In this document: positions 46,201 to 59,399 of the stretch, piece after piece
Layout of the letters: each line of letters begins with the position of its first letter
Position numbering within the stretch: the first letter of the stretch is position 1
Origin: Oryzias latipes
Taxonomy: Eukaryota; Chordata; Actinopteri; Beloniformes; Adrianichthyidae
Assembly (NCBI RefSeq): GCF_002234675.1
Contig: NC_019877.2
Span: 4,309,041-4,373,040, forward strand
DNA length: 64,000 nt
Direction of reading: 5' to 3'
Made by a program: the position numbers and the translations under genes
The notes under the pieces: model-generated
Databases searched by the model: none
Seen by the model: only the letters and a program-made list of their open reading frames with translations
Told to the model about the DNA's origin: nothing

Positions 46201-46327
46201 AAAATCATGAGGTAATCAAAAAAATGCAACTACTGAATAAAAAAATCAAGACATTCTGATGGGTTCCAAAGTGTTTAGACAGGAAATATCCATTTTGACA
46301 TTAGATGCCAGCAGAAAGGGATCTTCT

Positions 46328-46956
46328 GCTACACTCACACTGGGGTGGGCAACAAGCGTTCATGCAACCACTTCAAAAGAAAAGTCTATGAAAACACCTG
46401 TAAATGTGCGTTGTAGGCTTCCACGTTCAAAGCCCTTGCATTCACGCATCACTACACAAGTTTTTAGGTTTGTTTTTGGGTTCAATATACAAAATGCACG
46501 CCCATTGAAACAAAGTCGAACTTTGACTAATCAGGGACTCAGATATGGGTAGCATCCTTTTTGGTTCACAGAAATGCTAAAACGTTTGAATAGGAGAAAT
46601 TAATTACTGCAGTTTGTGCTTGGCCGGCACCAATTCAGACGAGTGGGCTGCTTTACAGGTCCTGCATCATTCTCTTTAATCACTGCAACTGTATCTGCTT
46701 GTTGTTGCAGCATCAACACTTTTCCCAACACAGGCTCCTCTAGCTGTGTGGGGAAGACTTTGTTGTCCACCAAGCCGGCACCAATTCTTTCAGATATCGG
46801 AATAGAGCTGCGAAAGAAAAAGCCTGGAGCAAGATTCACCAGATTTGCACAGCTACGACATTTCGCACCAACTGCAGGTAAATGCGCTAGTCCCGACAGT
46901 CCAGTGCGAACACGTATGCTAAAAGCGCGTAGCGCGTTCTTAAACGTGTACGTAGC
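46328..46956. mobile_element. DNA transposon of the 30469-31627 family, with a small insertion
   Basis: It starts GCTACACTCACACTGGGG and ends AAACGTGTACGTAGC, and aligns with the 30.5-31.6 kb copy through phrases such as CTTTGACTAATCAGGGACTC. It contains an extra block flanked by 14-bp direct repeats (listed separately). Confidence 0.65.
46637..46773 (-). repeat. 137-bp insert with 14-bp flanking direct repeats
   Basis: GCCGGCACCAATTC occurs at 46623-46636 and 46774-46787. The corresponding place in the 31.5-kb transposon copy has no such block. The insert is about 90% identical to 49995-50130. Its minus strand reads without a stop (NKVFPTQLEEPVLGKVLM and following). Confidence 0.7.
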
Positions 46957-48514
46957 TCAAGAGTTTTCCTTTTTATTCACAAGAAGCAACCCCAAGGAAC
47001 AAGGAAAAATTTCCTTCTCAGAAGCATTAGGATGTTTGTTTGAGCTAAAAATACAACCCTCTTAATGTCTGAGACAGAAGAGGTCCTCGGGTCTACTGCA
47101 GATGCTGCATGACTAACTTCACAGAGCTCATCTACTCAAAAGAGCTCACAGAGCACAGAAAAGTGACAGCGTCACCTAAAAGGCTCCTAATTAATCCTGC
47201 AGTAAAACCCTGATTGCTTTTTTGTGAATGACGTCCAGCCACATCTTAACACTGAAGACAAAAGCATAGGGAAGAAATAAAGGCATAAAGAGCAATGACA
47301 TCTGGGCCAATTTAGACTCTATAGGAGCCATGTTGAATCTTTTCATTGCTTTTCAGTGCTCAGGGCTTAAATATTAAACTCATTGTTTCAGTCGAATTTA
47401 AAAAAAAACTAAACATCTGTCATCAATCTTTTTAACTTCCTATAAAAACACTTGCTTCAGGGAAAAAGGCCTTTCCACTCTGACACAAATGCTTTCCACT
47501 GATCCACTATACTGTCAGAGTCGTGGTTTCCTGGTCTACAGAAGCCTGGCTCCACATCAACAGAACCTAATAAACCCACAGACAACGACCTGATGTCAGA
47601 CTCCACAGGAAGCCTCCTGACGTCCCGTTTTCATTTCCCAACAGGTTAAAACTGCTTGACCAGAAAAGTAGGGGCCTTCAACACATGGACATTTTGCACT
47701 TTGAGGAGTTGTTCTCTCTCGTCTTTCCCTGCGAGGACTTTCTCTCCCGCTGTTCTTCTGGCTTTTGTTTCCTCACACTGTCAAACGCCATTTTCAACTG
47801 ATGCTGCCGCTCTGGTCCAGCCTTTCTTGCACACTCTTTTTAAGTGTCAATCTTCCTCTTGACTTTAAAGCTGGCTTCAGATCCATCCTTCTCCTTTTAG
47901 CCCGACTTTCGCTCAACTTGTCTTTTTTACTTCCTCTTTCTGAGCAACAATGAACTCTTCAGATGTCTTTGCCACTTCGTGACTCTTTGTGAAGCTTGTG
48001 AAAATCCACTCGTGTCCCTGCCTTTAATAAAAGACATTTACAACAAAACTATTTCAGCCGCTGATTTTGCAAATCAAAAACATATTTCTGCAGCTGATCT
48101 CTCCACACCAACATTCAAGTAAAAGCTTTTAATGTTGAGGCCCAATGTGAAGTTGGATCATTTTGGAGATGACGTTTGCTCAGCTGAGGCTGCACAGTGG
48201 AGCGGTGACTCAGACCATCGTCTCCTACTGAGCAGGTTTTAATGGTTTTCATCTCAGCGGGGGCTTTTCACCATGGAGACATATTCTCTGTCCATGTGTG
48301 GGTTTTCCCTGAGCGCTGTGCCTCCTTAAACACATTTCATATTAACCAGCAGCTCTAAGTGACAGAAGTAAGTGAGATTAGCTTTATAAATGGGTATAAA
48401 TACATTTAAAATGCACAAGTTGCACAACTTTTCATTCTTGGACCTTCAAGTGAGAGAAATGTTTGTAAAGAGCCTAGATAATTTATTATTTTAAACAAAA
48501 CAAAAAGTTTGTGT
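46957..48514. other. No gene seen
   Basis: Fairly complex, non-repetitive sequence upstream of the known mpp2 exons. I could link no coding exon on either strand. Confidence 0.4.
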
Positions 48515-48842
48515 TTAAAGTCCCACTCCAATCCTCTTTTGATCTATTTTTAAAGCGTCCCCAGTAGTGTTTTAATTTTGATTATGCCATTTTTAGCCAA
48601 AATCACGGATCTAGTCGTTTACAAGTGGATAGATCAGAATGGAGCGGTGCAGGGAACTTGTGGCCCAGCCAGTGTATTTTCAACGCACAGCTACAATCTT
48701 TTTCAAACTATGTTTTAATCTGCTCCTGATTCACAACATTTTGAATAAATAACTACTCAGAAATGTGATTTTCTTTATAAAAACGCCACAATAACATGTT
48801 ATAAGCACCAAAAACACAGTTTTCATCAGAGTGGGTCTTTAA
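48515..48842 (+). mobile_element. TTAA-ended transposon, copy 3
   Basis: It begins TTAAAGTCCCACTCC and ends GAGTGGGTCTTTAA, 328 bp including the TTAA at each end. Confidence 0.75.
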
Positions 48843-49994
48843 ACAAAGACTCCAACATGGATGATCAGGAAGTAAGACTTCAGACTTCAGTGATGTTAAA
48901 ACTCACTTATTACAGGAGGTGCTCATTAAAACAAAAACATTTACCGGTAGTTCTGTTGGAAAATATTGCAAGAACTAAAATATATTAATAGACACACCTT
49001 TACTTAAGTTACCAAACATTTTCTCAAGTATTTCTAACCAATTCAATGATTAAAAAAAGAATTATCACATGTTCGTATCGATACTAAAATGCAGCCAAAA
49101 AATTCTGTTATTATTCAGTTCAGAGCAGAGAACGTAAATGAAGGAGTCAAAAAGGGGTGAGTAAAATAAAAAATAAACTATCACACCGAGGCTATGAATA
49201 AATAAAAATGCAGCAGGATGCAAGAACCTTGACAGTTAAGCAGAACAGAAAAAATTGAGGCATTGAGGACAGAAAGAAAAAGAAAAGCAAGGCAGGGAAT
49301 TTTAATGCAAGAGTTTATCAGACAGCATAAAAAGTGGGTAAAGGAATTCTGAAGAGTTCATGGTCAAAACCAGGACCAGGAGATTACAACCAACATGGAG
49401 AGCCAAGGTAAACTGAACAGAAGAACATAGCAAAGATAATTACAAAACATGAGGACAAAACCAGTGCAAACAGAATCAAATCAGGAAAACAGAGGCAGAT
49501 GACCCAGAAAACTATGAACTACTCAATAACTAACCGTCATATGTACTTCTGCAGCGTAAAACTCACTTAGCAAACGTAAGTCCAAAACATAAAAACCTAT
49601 GGCTACTTTAAAGCTTTTCAAAATAAATAACAGCAAAAGTTAAGAGGTGGGAACTGATGTTTGAACTAAACAGAAATCAATTTGATCTTGTGCACAACCA
49701 AATTAAATTTCACATTTGAAGAATATTTTTCACAGGCAGCAAACTGAGCAGATCTTTCCAGTTACTCTCCAAGAAGATAAAAGCAGCTAAAACACTAGAG
49801 GCAGGGGTCTGGAAGAAGCCCACCGCCATGAATCACAGTGTGTCTGCCTCGTCTCCCATTGTGATAGCCAAATTAATTAATAATGACACCTCAACCATCC
49901 GCAGTCTTGTTTTTTTCTTCTGTTTTCCTTTCGCAGCAGCTCTGCTGCTCGAGCTGGAGAGCTGCCAGATTCACGGCTGGCAGAGAGAAGCAGA
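48843..49994. other. No gene seen
   Basis: A-rich, low-complexity sequence with no coding frame. Confidence 0.4.
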
Positions 49995-50130
49995 CGAGCG
50001 GGCTGCTTTACAGGTCCTGCATAATTCTCTTTAATCACTGCAACTGTATGTGCTTGTTGTTGCTGCATCAACACTTTTCCCAACGAAGGCTCCTCTAGCT
50101 GTGTGGGGAAGACTTTGTTCTCCACCAAGC
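49995..50130 (-). repeat. Second copy of the 137-bp coding-like block
   Basis: Homologous to 46637-46773. The minus strand again reads through (NKVFPTQLEEPSLGKVLM), with scattered replacement changes. No 14-bp flanking repeats are seen here. Confidence 0.65.
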
Positions 50131-50279
50131 CAAGACTCTAGGAAGATGTGACTGAATGTTGTAATTTGGTTTATCTGTTTGCTTGTTTGTTTGTTTGTAC
50201 GCTGTCTGCAAGATTTTTGCCACAGAGTTTAAGAGAATGACTCTTTGTAGTTTCAATTAGAGAAAAAAAAAGTTACTAT

Positions 50280-50315
50280 TTACAGAGATTAAAACAAGGG
50301 TTTTAATCTCTGTAA
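50280..50315. repeat. Perfect 16-bp hairpin
   Basis: TTACAGAGATTAAAAC (50280-50295), loop AAGG, then its exact reverse complement (50300-50315). Confidence 0.9.
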
Positions 50316-50372
50316 GGGGGTTAAGTTTGTGTTTCTTTCTACAAGCATCCATTTCTGGTGAATTAAGCCTAA

Positions 50373-51002
50373 TGTAACATCCACACCAGGCATGTGATTG
50401 TGCATTCAAGAACGTGCTGAACGCTTTTAGCAGATGGCGTCACACTGGACTGTCACTACCTGATACTAAAGCATGTACCTATAGTAGGAAGAGGCTTGAT
50501 GTGAAATGCCAAAGTGGTGGAAAAATCTTGTGACTCTTGCTCCGGGCTTTTCCATTTTACAGCTCTATTCCGATATATGAAAGACTTGGTGTCATATAAT
50601 TCCAGCTGGGTAGAAAAAGGCAAATATTAACTACACATTGTAAACGTGATCACGTTTACAACTGTTCTAATTTGGTCACAGTTCTGCATTGTCGTGATTG
50701 AGCATCAAAAAGTTCAACCTGTTGAACTTCCAGCAGGCAATCAATGAACGCCAAATTTGTACATAAAGCCTGGAACCAGACTTTAAAACTTGCGCAGCAA
50801 CGGGTGAACATAGGCATTCTGGATGCAGAAGCCTGAAATTGGGGTTGACATGCGTTTACAGATACTTTTCTTAGAAACACGAGTCGATCCAGCTGGTGTG
50901 AATGCAGCTAATGCGTTTATGTAAACACAGGTTTATATATCCTTTTAATTGGAAGTGGTCGCCTGAACGTGCGTTGCCGAGGGAGCGGTGTGAACGTAGC
51001 AT
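50373..51002. mobile_element. DNA transposon of the 30469-31627 family, third copy
   Basis: It starts GTAACATCCACACCAGG and ends GAGCGGTGTGAACGTAGC. A 24-bp perfect palindrome (TTGTAAACGTGA and its complement, 50638-50661) lies near its middle. Confidence 0.6.
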
Positions 51003-51370
51003 CACGGTACCCTAACGCCACACCCTAGATGTTAGTAAGATGCGAGTACCAGCCCCTTACTGATCGCACACAAATGGAGGTGACATGCAAGTGCCCATTC
51101 TTATTTTCTAATTCCTAATTTCTTAATTAGGCTGCATACAAGGAGAATACACTTATCAGCACTAAAGAGCTCTCTGCTTAATGCAAAGGATTGGGGAGGT
51201 ATGAATAAACGGAAAATACTTACTTGAGGGTAGGTGTTGTTTAAGCGTCAACTACCAACCATCATCCCCAGCATGTCCCTTCAAATAATGTGAATGCATA
51301 TTTTTGCTCCACCGGTTGTTGCCCGCAGACAGCCTGTATCCACCGGTGCGGGCAGTTGTAAGGCCTTAAG
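51003..51370. repeat. Dispersed repeat, relative of 40370-40800
   Basis: ACAGCCTGTATCCACCGGTG near 51330 matches the 40.4-kb copy in reverse orientation. The rest is diverged. Confidence 0.45.
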
Positions 51371-54300
51371 TACTTCTATTTTTATTTTCACTAAGAAGCA
51401 TGGATGCACAAAGAACAGTATTTGTTCCTCAGGTCAAAGGCTCAAGTGGAATATTAACATGTCAAACTAAGACCCTGTTCTCATTTTTGCCACTCTTTTT
51501 CCAGTCATGCCAAACAGCTAAAGGTGCCATGCAGCCCTGCAGAGCCCTGGCTGCATGGCAGGATCCAAACAGACATTTGTTAATCTCCAGGACTACATTT
51601 TCTGTTCTTGCTTCATATCTGCCCCAAGGTCACATTTTCTCAACAAGAAACCCAGGTCTTTTCCTTTTATTTTTTAGCCAAAGTAATTTTTTGCTTCGCT
51701 GGTTTTAAACAGCCTTGGTCTCACAGTGTCACTTAATGCCATTTGGAGACTTTTTGTTCTCCAAAAGGAGCTTTGGAGTACAAAGAAGAGCCTAGGTGTG
51801 CAGACAGACTTGCGTCAAAGGCTTTCCTTCAACTCTTCTTTGGACTCTTCCTCAGGGAATTACAAAGCAGGCTCAGGATGGATGGAAAGGTGGGAAAAAA
51901 ACTGGTACAAATTGATTTAGAAAACCGAATCAGGCCCCTTGCATATTACAGGACTGGCAGTGAGTCACTCCGTATCAGTATATTTTTCATGAAGGCTCCA
52001 TTTTCCCCAAAGAAAGCAAATTTAAGGTTCTTTTGTGTATTAAACTCTCCCCCAGGGAGGGTTACAATTACACTCAATGTCAGATGCAGCCAAACAATCC
52101 AGGCTGTTATTGTTTGTGGTTAGAGCGCAGCGGGTTACATGAACCTCTTAGCCAGCACTTAGCCCAGGTTTCTCTGTTGCTATGGAGCTGCGGACAGACA
52201 AACAGAGAAGATGCAAGGAGCAGCTGAGGGATAGGAACGTGAGAGAAGTGGTCATGTTGTTTTCCCAATCCTCGGGGGGGGGGAGTTGAACATGGAAGGG
52301 TGCAGCTGACTCTCAGAACAGTCTGCTGCGATGAAAATATTTGAGATAAAACGCAGCACTGTTTGGGTTCCATCACAAGAGGATGGAGTCTAAATAAAGA
52401 GTGTTCTGGGTAAAATGTGAGTTCTGAAGTTTGTTATTCCACTCAAAAAGTGGGATGTCATCCCCAGAATCCCCATCTGTTTTTAAACTTGTTTTTCTCA
52501 CAACCCCAACTTTTTTCTAAATCAATAATTGGCAGTGGTTTATCACCGAGCTTGGTGTCCAGAATTAAGATGATCTCATTTAAATGCAAACAGGTGACGG
52601 GACACAATCAGGAATGCATAGGATGGTCGCCGGTAGGAGGTCTGCTGACGCATAACTCAGATAAACAATGACCTTTTAGGCAAATTCACAAACTAATAGT
52701 CTATTTTAATCAAAGTAATGATTGTGCTTAAAACAAATAAAGGTAAACAATTTTAATCAAGTTAATATGTCAAACTTGAAACAGCTCCATCTGACATAAA
52801 GATGACATTGTTAGCTTTATCCCAGAACACGTGTCTAATCTATAACTAAATATTTCCTCTTCCCTCCTAATCTCAAGGTTAGGTTTGTTACATAAAAACA
52901 GAAGAACAAGATGTCCTCACTAACAATGATTTTTTCCAGATTTGTTGTGTTGTTGTCCGTCTGTCTCTGTTGGTCTTGAGGGATTTAAAACGCGGCTGTG
53001 GGGATTCAATTACAGCAAACAAACGAGGCGTCTCTTCACCGGCGCTTCACTCTGCATTTTAACCTGGTTTTCAGGAAACAGCTCAAGGAACTCAACTGAA
53101 CAAAAATTAATGCCTTTTGTTAAATCAATGCCTTTTTATATATATAAGAGCTATTTCATGTTGTGATCTAAAATGAATTCTTTGCGAGTTGAAAGCAGTT
53201 TTCTAAAAAACAGAAACATGTAAACAGTGTGCGATGGCCCTTTCCGTCTGCCACTGTACTCGTCACTGCTTTGCCAAAACCTTAGGGCCCCTTTACCCCC
53301 TACACGTGCTTTTGCTGTATTTTTCCGAGTAATACTGCACTCTGCTGTGACATACTGCTCTGTTTTTGCCTTAAAGCTTTCTCTCATGCCCTACTGACCT
53401 TTTCAGGGAAAATAGCGGCTACAGTCAATAGGCTATAGCAAGAACAATTCTAATTTTTGCTTGTTGGGGGCTGATAAACATGTGTATCCATTTTCATTAA
53501 GAGATAATTGATACAAAGACTGTGCACGATGTGTAGTCCCCAAGACGGCCAGTTCCTACCTAGAAATGCACTGTCATTGCTATCTGACTCATTCTGAAAA
53601 AAGGTGATTCCATTGCAGTTTTGGGAAATATGTCAAATTCAATAAGCCTGAAAAACCACCTCCTCGAAGCGCAAAACCTTGACTGAAGCTGACTGGCTCT
53701 TCGTGGGAGAGAGATGATGAGTTTAGATGAAAATGTATATACAATCTATGTGGCTATAACTTTAGTTTGCTCCTGTACATTTGTCTGTGTGCAAAAACAT
53801 TTGTGCACGTGTTTGCTGTTTGGGGGATCTGAAAGAATATTTCTGAAGACAGAAACATTTCAAATGATTTTTTTTGCCAAAGAATTTTTGTTTTTTCTAA
53901 ACAATATTAGTGCAAAAGTACAAAATAATTCTGCACTTACAAATTAGGTTTGAAAAATCCTATAATTTTGTTTGCAGAAGCAAAACGTATTTACTTCACA
54001 ACAGCAAAATAATTTTGAAATGAAATAAAACTTTGTATAAATAGATGTAGGTCAAAGTTCTTTTAAATAATGACTATTTTGTTGGATAATGCTTGAGTCT
54101 GTGGTTTTAACTCAAAATATATTCTTGGTACCAGCTTACTTTTAATCATCTTTTAGAGACACGTGTTTGTTGCTGCCACGGTGCCACCATTTTGGGGGCG
54201 GAGTCGTTCACCGAAAAAGCAATTATCTTCTTCCAGACAGGAAGTGTTTTGGTGGGTTTCAATCCATGTTCAGTGGTCAAATGTGGGTTTAAAGTTGGGC

Positions 54301-56569
54301 TGCACGATGTGAGGAAAACTCGCAATCTTAATGATACTTCAACAAACAGCAAACAACCAAAACCATCATTTCCATTTCACTGCAAAGTTTAAATAAGAGT
54401 CAAGATACCTTAAATTATACTCTTAATGAGGCGAACATCTAACATGAAAAAGCTCAAAAAAATAAAAAAATAAAAAATAAAAGAGCTTCATCCGATTGGT
54501 CAACAGCATGAAGACGTCCATCTTATTGGTCAAATGCATAAAGGGATTCATTCGTTAAATACGTCGAGCTCCCATAAGATTGTCTTAGCCCATTTAAGGT
54601 AACAATGTATTAACAGTAAATTTTACTGTCTTTTGCGATGTGCGTATTGCACAGCTTGATGATGATTTATTGTGCAGGCCTAGTTTAAATGGTGACAAAA
54701 GAAGTTAAATTAAAAAAATGTTTGAGAAAATAAAACACATTTCTTCTACTTTTAGCAGCCCTGGGACATAGAAAAAACACCGTTAAAACCTATTCAACTG
54801 AGTCAGATTTCTGCTTATACTCAATATTTCAAGAGACAAATAGGAGTTTTACTGCCTTTTAATCCTGTCATATTAAAACTTTTTTTTTTCGAACCTTAAT
54901 AAAATAATTCCAAAATTTAAGTCAACTGAATAGGGCAATTTTTAGGAGTTATAAGTAAAAGAAAGAAAGAAAAGTAAGGATAAAACAGGCAAACTAACTT
55001 TGGCTAAATGCAAAAACTAAAGCAGAAATTAAACCTGAAAATTAAAGTTAAGTTAAGTTAAATGACAATATTTAAATTTATTGTTTCACATTCTCCAACT
55101 TGTATATGCAACCTCAACATTACTGTATGGTGATTTCCCAAATCTCAGGTATAAAATAAATAATTTCAACAACAAAGCAATTTTATGAGCTTATAAATAT
55201 ACAAACATCAACAAATCCCAGTGAAAACTGTTTACAATGAGCAACATGCCTCGATTTATTTAGACAAGACAAAACCCTGAGGCTGACAATGACAGGTATG
55301 CTGTCAGGTATAATAGAGTTTTCACATTCCACTCCCTGCACAACGTAAAAAGGATTTTTCTGAATTGTTCTTCCTGTTTTGTATTTCCTGTTAGACACCG
55401 ACAGATAACATTATAGCCAACATTAAAATGACATACAGGAGTGCATGCGGTTTGACCCTGAAATTTGATATTGCAGAAGCAGCGTTGCTGTTTTAAACAC
55501 TTCAGTGCCGCACATAGATGTTATCGTGACACCAGCTCTCCACTAAAACATAATTACTATCAATCCCTCAGGTAAGGAAAAGATGAAGCAAGACGGTGAA
55601 GAAGTGAGGAGGACTGTGGCGTGAACTAATGAATCATTCATGTCTGAAGCAGACGATTCATTTGTCCTTCGGGTAGCAGATTCGTTGCCTTTCTTGCAAA
55701 ACTCAGACGGCCAAAGAGCAAGCAGAATACATTGCATTTTTTTAAAAAGCTCTCCATGTTTAATCAATGCAGTATTAAAATATTGATTTTATTTAGCTTG
55801 AATATAACAGCTTCTACAATATCCTGAAGGCTTTAGGAAATATTAGTGAGTAACTGCAGCGTTCCAGCTCTTTTTTCTGTTTACAGCTTATTTTGTGAAG
55901 GGTTGGGCTTACAGAAAAAAACACCTATTTGATATCACATCGATCCTCCGATGACCCTGAGAGCATCTCCATCAATCAATATCGATTTATCAAATATCTA
56001 TATTAACTTCAATGAAGTCATGTACTTTTATGGGAAAAACTGCTTTAAGATAGTTTTTAATACAAGAATTTTTGATTCTACAAATGAATATTCAACCTCG
56101 GGGTGCCTTTAGAAAAATACAAATAAATGGTTTTAAAGTTTTTAGGTGTTTTGGCCTTAGAGGCAGAGTAGAAAATTCATCATTCACAGACAGTTTCAGG
56201 GGAAAAAAGAAAACTAGAACTATTGACAGCCCATATACCATTGAGCCACCTTGTTTGACTCAATCGCTAATAATATTGAGTTTTAGGGTGTTTTCATAGT
56301 AAGCATAGATTTTTATACCCGCTGCAGTTATCTCTATTGCTTTATACAATCCTATGATCCTGCAAAACACATAAAAGCAGAAAAGGTGATGATTATTATT
56401 AGTTATTTAAGCTGTTTCTGGGTAATAAACAAGTCATTTTTGCAAAGTGGAAGCTTAAACTGTTGACTCAACAACCTGAACCTCAATAACCAGAAGATAA
56501 TGTTGGTAAAGGAAGGTTTTCGAGTATCTGGTCGTGTCTTTTCAACTTATCACATTATGCTTTAGGCAC
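51371..56569. other. Presumed mpp2 intron/upstream DNA, no gene seen
   Basis: Only short stop-limited frames occur. Sequence at 51370-52380 is complex and not obviously repetitive, and the remainder is AT-rich. No RNA gene was recognised. Confidence 0.4.
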
Positions 56570-57140
56570 ATGCACTTATACAGGGGTTGACCAGTACAGG
56601 TGCTGGGGGCTTTTGGGTCGCCCTGGCCCGTGGAGCGTCAGAGAGAGGACTGGCTGCATCTGAAGGGGAGCGCAGGTGTGTCTGGCAGTTCCCTTGAGAT
56701 TCACACCTTAAGGGACGTCATAAAAATGGGGCATATCATTGTTGTGCGTGTGGACAGTAGTATGTGAAGTATATGTGAGGATAATGTAAGTTACACGCAC
56801 TTCTTGTGTACGGGTACGGGGTCCTTGTCGTTTGTTAGATGCGAGGACTGGATCCTGCTGACCGCGCGTAAATACTACACGCAAGAGGTGTGCACGTGAT
56901 ACATAGGTGCCCGTAGCATGCCCACACAAACTACACAGTCTTATTTCCTCATTTCTAACAGTCAGGCTTCATGCAAGGAGCGCACAGCATCAATGGCTTC
57001 CTTGCACAGTGTGCAGGTTTCAGGAGAGTTAAAGGAAGGTAAAAATCTGTGCGACACGCCTGCGTCTCACCTACTTCCCCCTGTTGTATAAGTGTTCACT
57101 ACAACCTGTCACCTGCAGCATGCCCATAGGAAAAAAATGT
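56570..57140. repeat. Dispersed repeat, relative of 40370-40800 (inverted)
   Basis: TTCATGCAAGGAGCGCACAG and ATTTCTAACAGTCAGGCTTC are reverse complements of phrases in the 40.6-kb copy. Unusually GC-rich against its surroundings. Sequence to about 57480 may belong to the same element. Confidence 0.5.
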
Positions 57141-58269
57141 GCAAGAACACTTCCTCTCTATGGTTCACCGAGCGGTCTACGACTTTGATATTTTCTGCGG
57201 CCCACCTGCCTGTTCCTTACAGGTTTGCCTATTTTTCACCCGGACAGTTGTGACTAAGGCATTACCTATTACAAACAGAAGGATTTGCAAACATTTCGAC
57301 TCAACTTACACTTTTTGTCTCGTTTTGTTGAAACGCGGTGATCATTTTTGACAACCCGCCCCTGCCAACAAATTTGCCGCCAGCGATGCATCACCTGTGT
57401 GTACACGGCTTCCTTAACCACAAATGTGGCGTGAATGTTCCTCTGTGGATGTGCAGCGACTCTGCTGAGAAAAGGTAAGAGCAGAGTTTTTTTCAAGGTT
57501 GTGAGTGAAACTCTCGGGCGAGCTGCTCCTGTTCTGAACACTGTTGCATATGAATGACCCCCCACCACCACCCGCCCCCAACTCACCGAGCAGGAACAGA
57601 AGGAGATAGAGCTCCACCACTTTCCATTTCTATCCAACACAAGCGCTCACATGGAGCCACCCTAACCTGGAGGACAGGGTGCTTTGGCAGAAAATATGAT
57701 TCATTATGGCTGCTGCTGCCGTCCTGTCAAGCTGCATTACTGAACAGGGGATATGTTGCGACACAGCATGATACATTATTGTGGGGAGGAAAGTGGGCCT
57801 TTTTTCAATCTTAAAGTTTCACATCGTAATAAATCTTTTGTCACACTATTTTTTAAACTGAAAAATACAATGTCTGATGAACAACAATGTGACAAATGGC
57901 ACTATAGTGTGATTAATTTGACATAAGCTGCACCAAAGACAAAAAGACCAGAGCAAAAACTGATGACACGCTTAAGAAGAAGATTTGTAAAACCAGGAGT
58001 AGATTGGGAAAAAAAAGATTTTATTTCAAGCTTGTCTTGAAAGAAACTTATAGATATTGTAAGAATTGGGGCAAAAACACAAAAAGCCTGTACTAAAACA
58101 CTTGAGTGCAGTGAATAAAATTCTTTTTCAACAACCCAGAGGAACCTACACAAAATCTGAAAAAATGTTGTACTTTTACAGTAAGTTTAGGTAACGGATT
58201 TTATTCTCCTCCTCTTTTCTCCGATTTGCATGAATCAAAATTCTGCATAAATCAAAGTTGGGATTCCAG

Positions 58270-58480
58270 CTGTAACATAGGGTGTTTTCAGAACGGAAAA
58301 ACCGTTTGGTCGGGACCCAGTCCGCTTAATTTGGTCGGGATCGAATCCTGAACCTTGTTTTTGGTCTGTCAGACCGCCGTCAAGGGGACTTTCTTGATTC
58401 AAACCAAAGTTTACTCGTTTTCTTGGTCCGGGAGAGAGATGCTGCAGGGCGATTACTGACAAGACAACAGCTAAGAAGGT
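58270..58480. repeat. MITE-like fragment
   Basis: GTGTTTTCAGAACGG, CCGTTTGGTCGGGACC and TTCTTGGTCCGGGAGAG resemble a common fish MITE with GGTCCGGACC-type motifs. The ends are unresolved. Confidence 0.4.
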
Positions 58481-59399
58481 ACACTGTGAAGTGTTTTTGA
58501 CGTATAAATCGTCGGGAAAACAGTGAGAAGCAATGTTTGTTACGTTAAAAAATGTTTTAAGGAGCCTCCATTCATCCGATCACATCTCTATGAGTTGCTG
58601 TGTCTCATGGTTGTGGTGTTATGGCATTGTTTTTGAAGAATTCTGTTAAGGAACTACAAGGTAGCAAATGTATCCAGTCTGAATAGAGTCATAACATTCT
58701 AAAGATATAAAACCACTCAATTACTCAAAAGTCGAAGGGTCAGAACTAACAGCAGCATTAAAAAAATGATTGTTTGAATTTGTTGCAGCTCCATAATGTA
58801 ATCCTTTTTTGTCCTAGTTTTCATTAGATAAACAACAAAACTGCGTCATAACTTCTTGTTTTGATAACTTTTATGATGCGTTTTTAAATTTGGATTTTCA
58901 GATAATCAATCTTTCAAATCTTCTATGCACAACATTTATTAAAGATAAACTTAATATAAAAAATGTAATTTTATGGGTTAAAACACTTGTATGAAAGAAG
59001 CAGAAATCGTGTTTTTGAGGAATCCAATATTTATCAAATCTATCAATTATGAATGAACAGAACAGGGGTTTCCATGTTGCATGAACAAATAAATATTCAG
59101 TACAACAAACTGATTTTTGGTGTTGCAGGAGATCACAGTGTGTGTAACATACCATCAATTTTTTTCATATCTTTTAAACAAAAGTTTACTTTTATCTTAA
59201 TTCTTTATACATTTATCACTTTGGCCTTCTTTTTTAATCTAGTAAAACACTTTTTTCTAAAAATATTGTGAATTTTAATGCTTCAGACTGCAAAGACAGC
59301 TCGCTTTTTACGCACTGCCCTTAGCCTTCATCTGCCTCTGCTCATCATCATCATCATCACGCTGCTACATCAGATGCAGGGGCCATGTGAATTTAAAAT

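Noticed and set aside
45854-46210. 118-codon frame
   Set aside because: Its length comes from crossing a CA microsatellite; no domain or splice context.
57269-57640. 123-codon minus-strand frame
   Set aside because: GC-rich repeat-associated sequence. No family recognised and no splice support.
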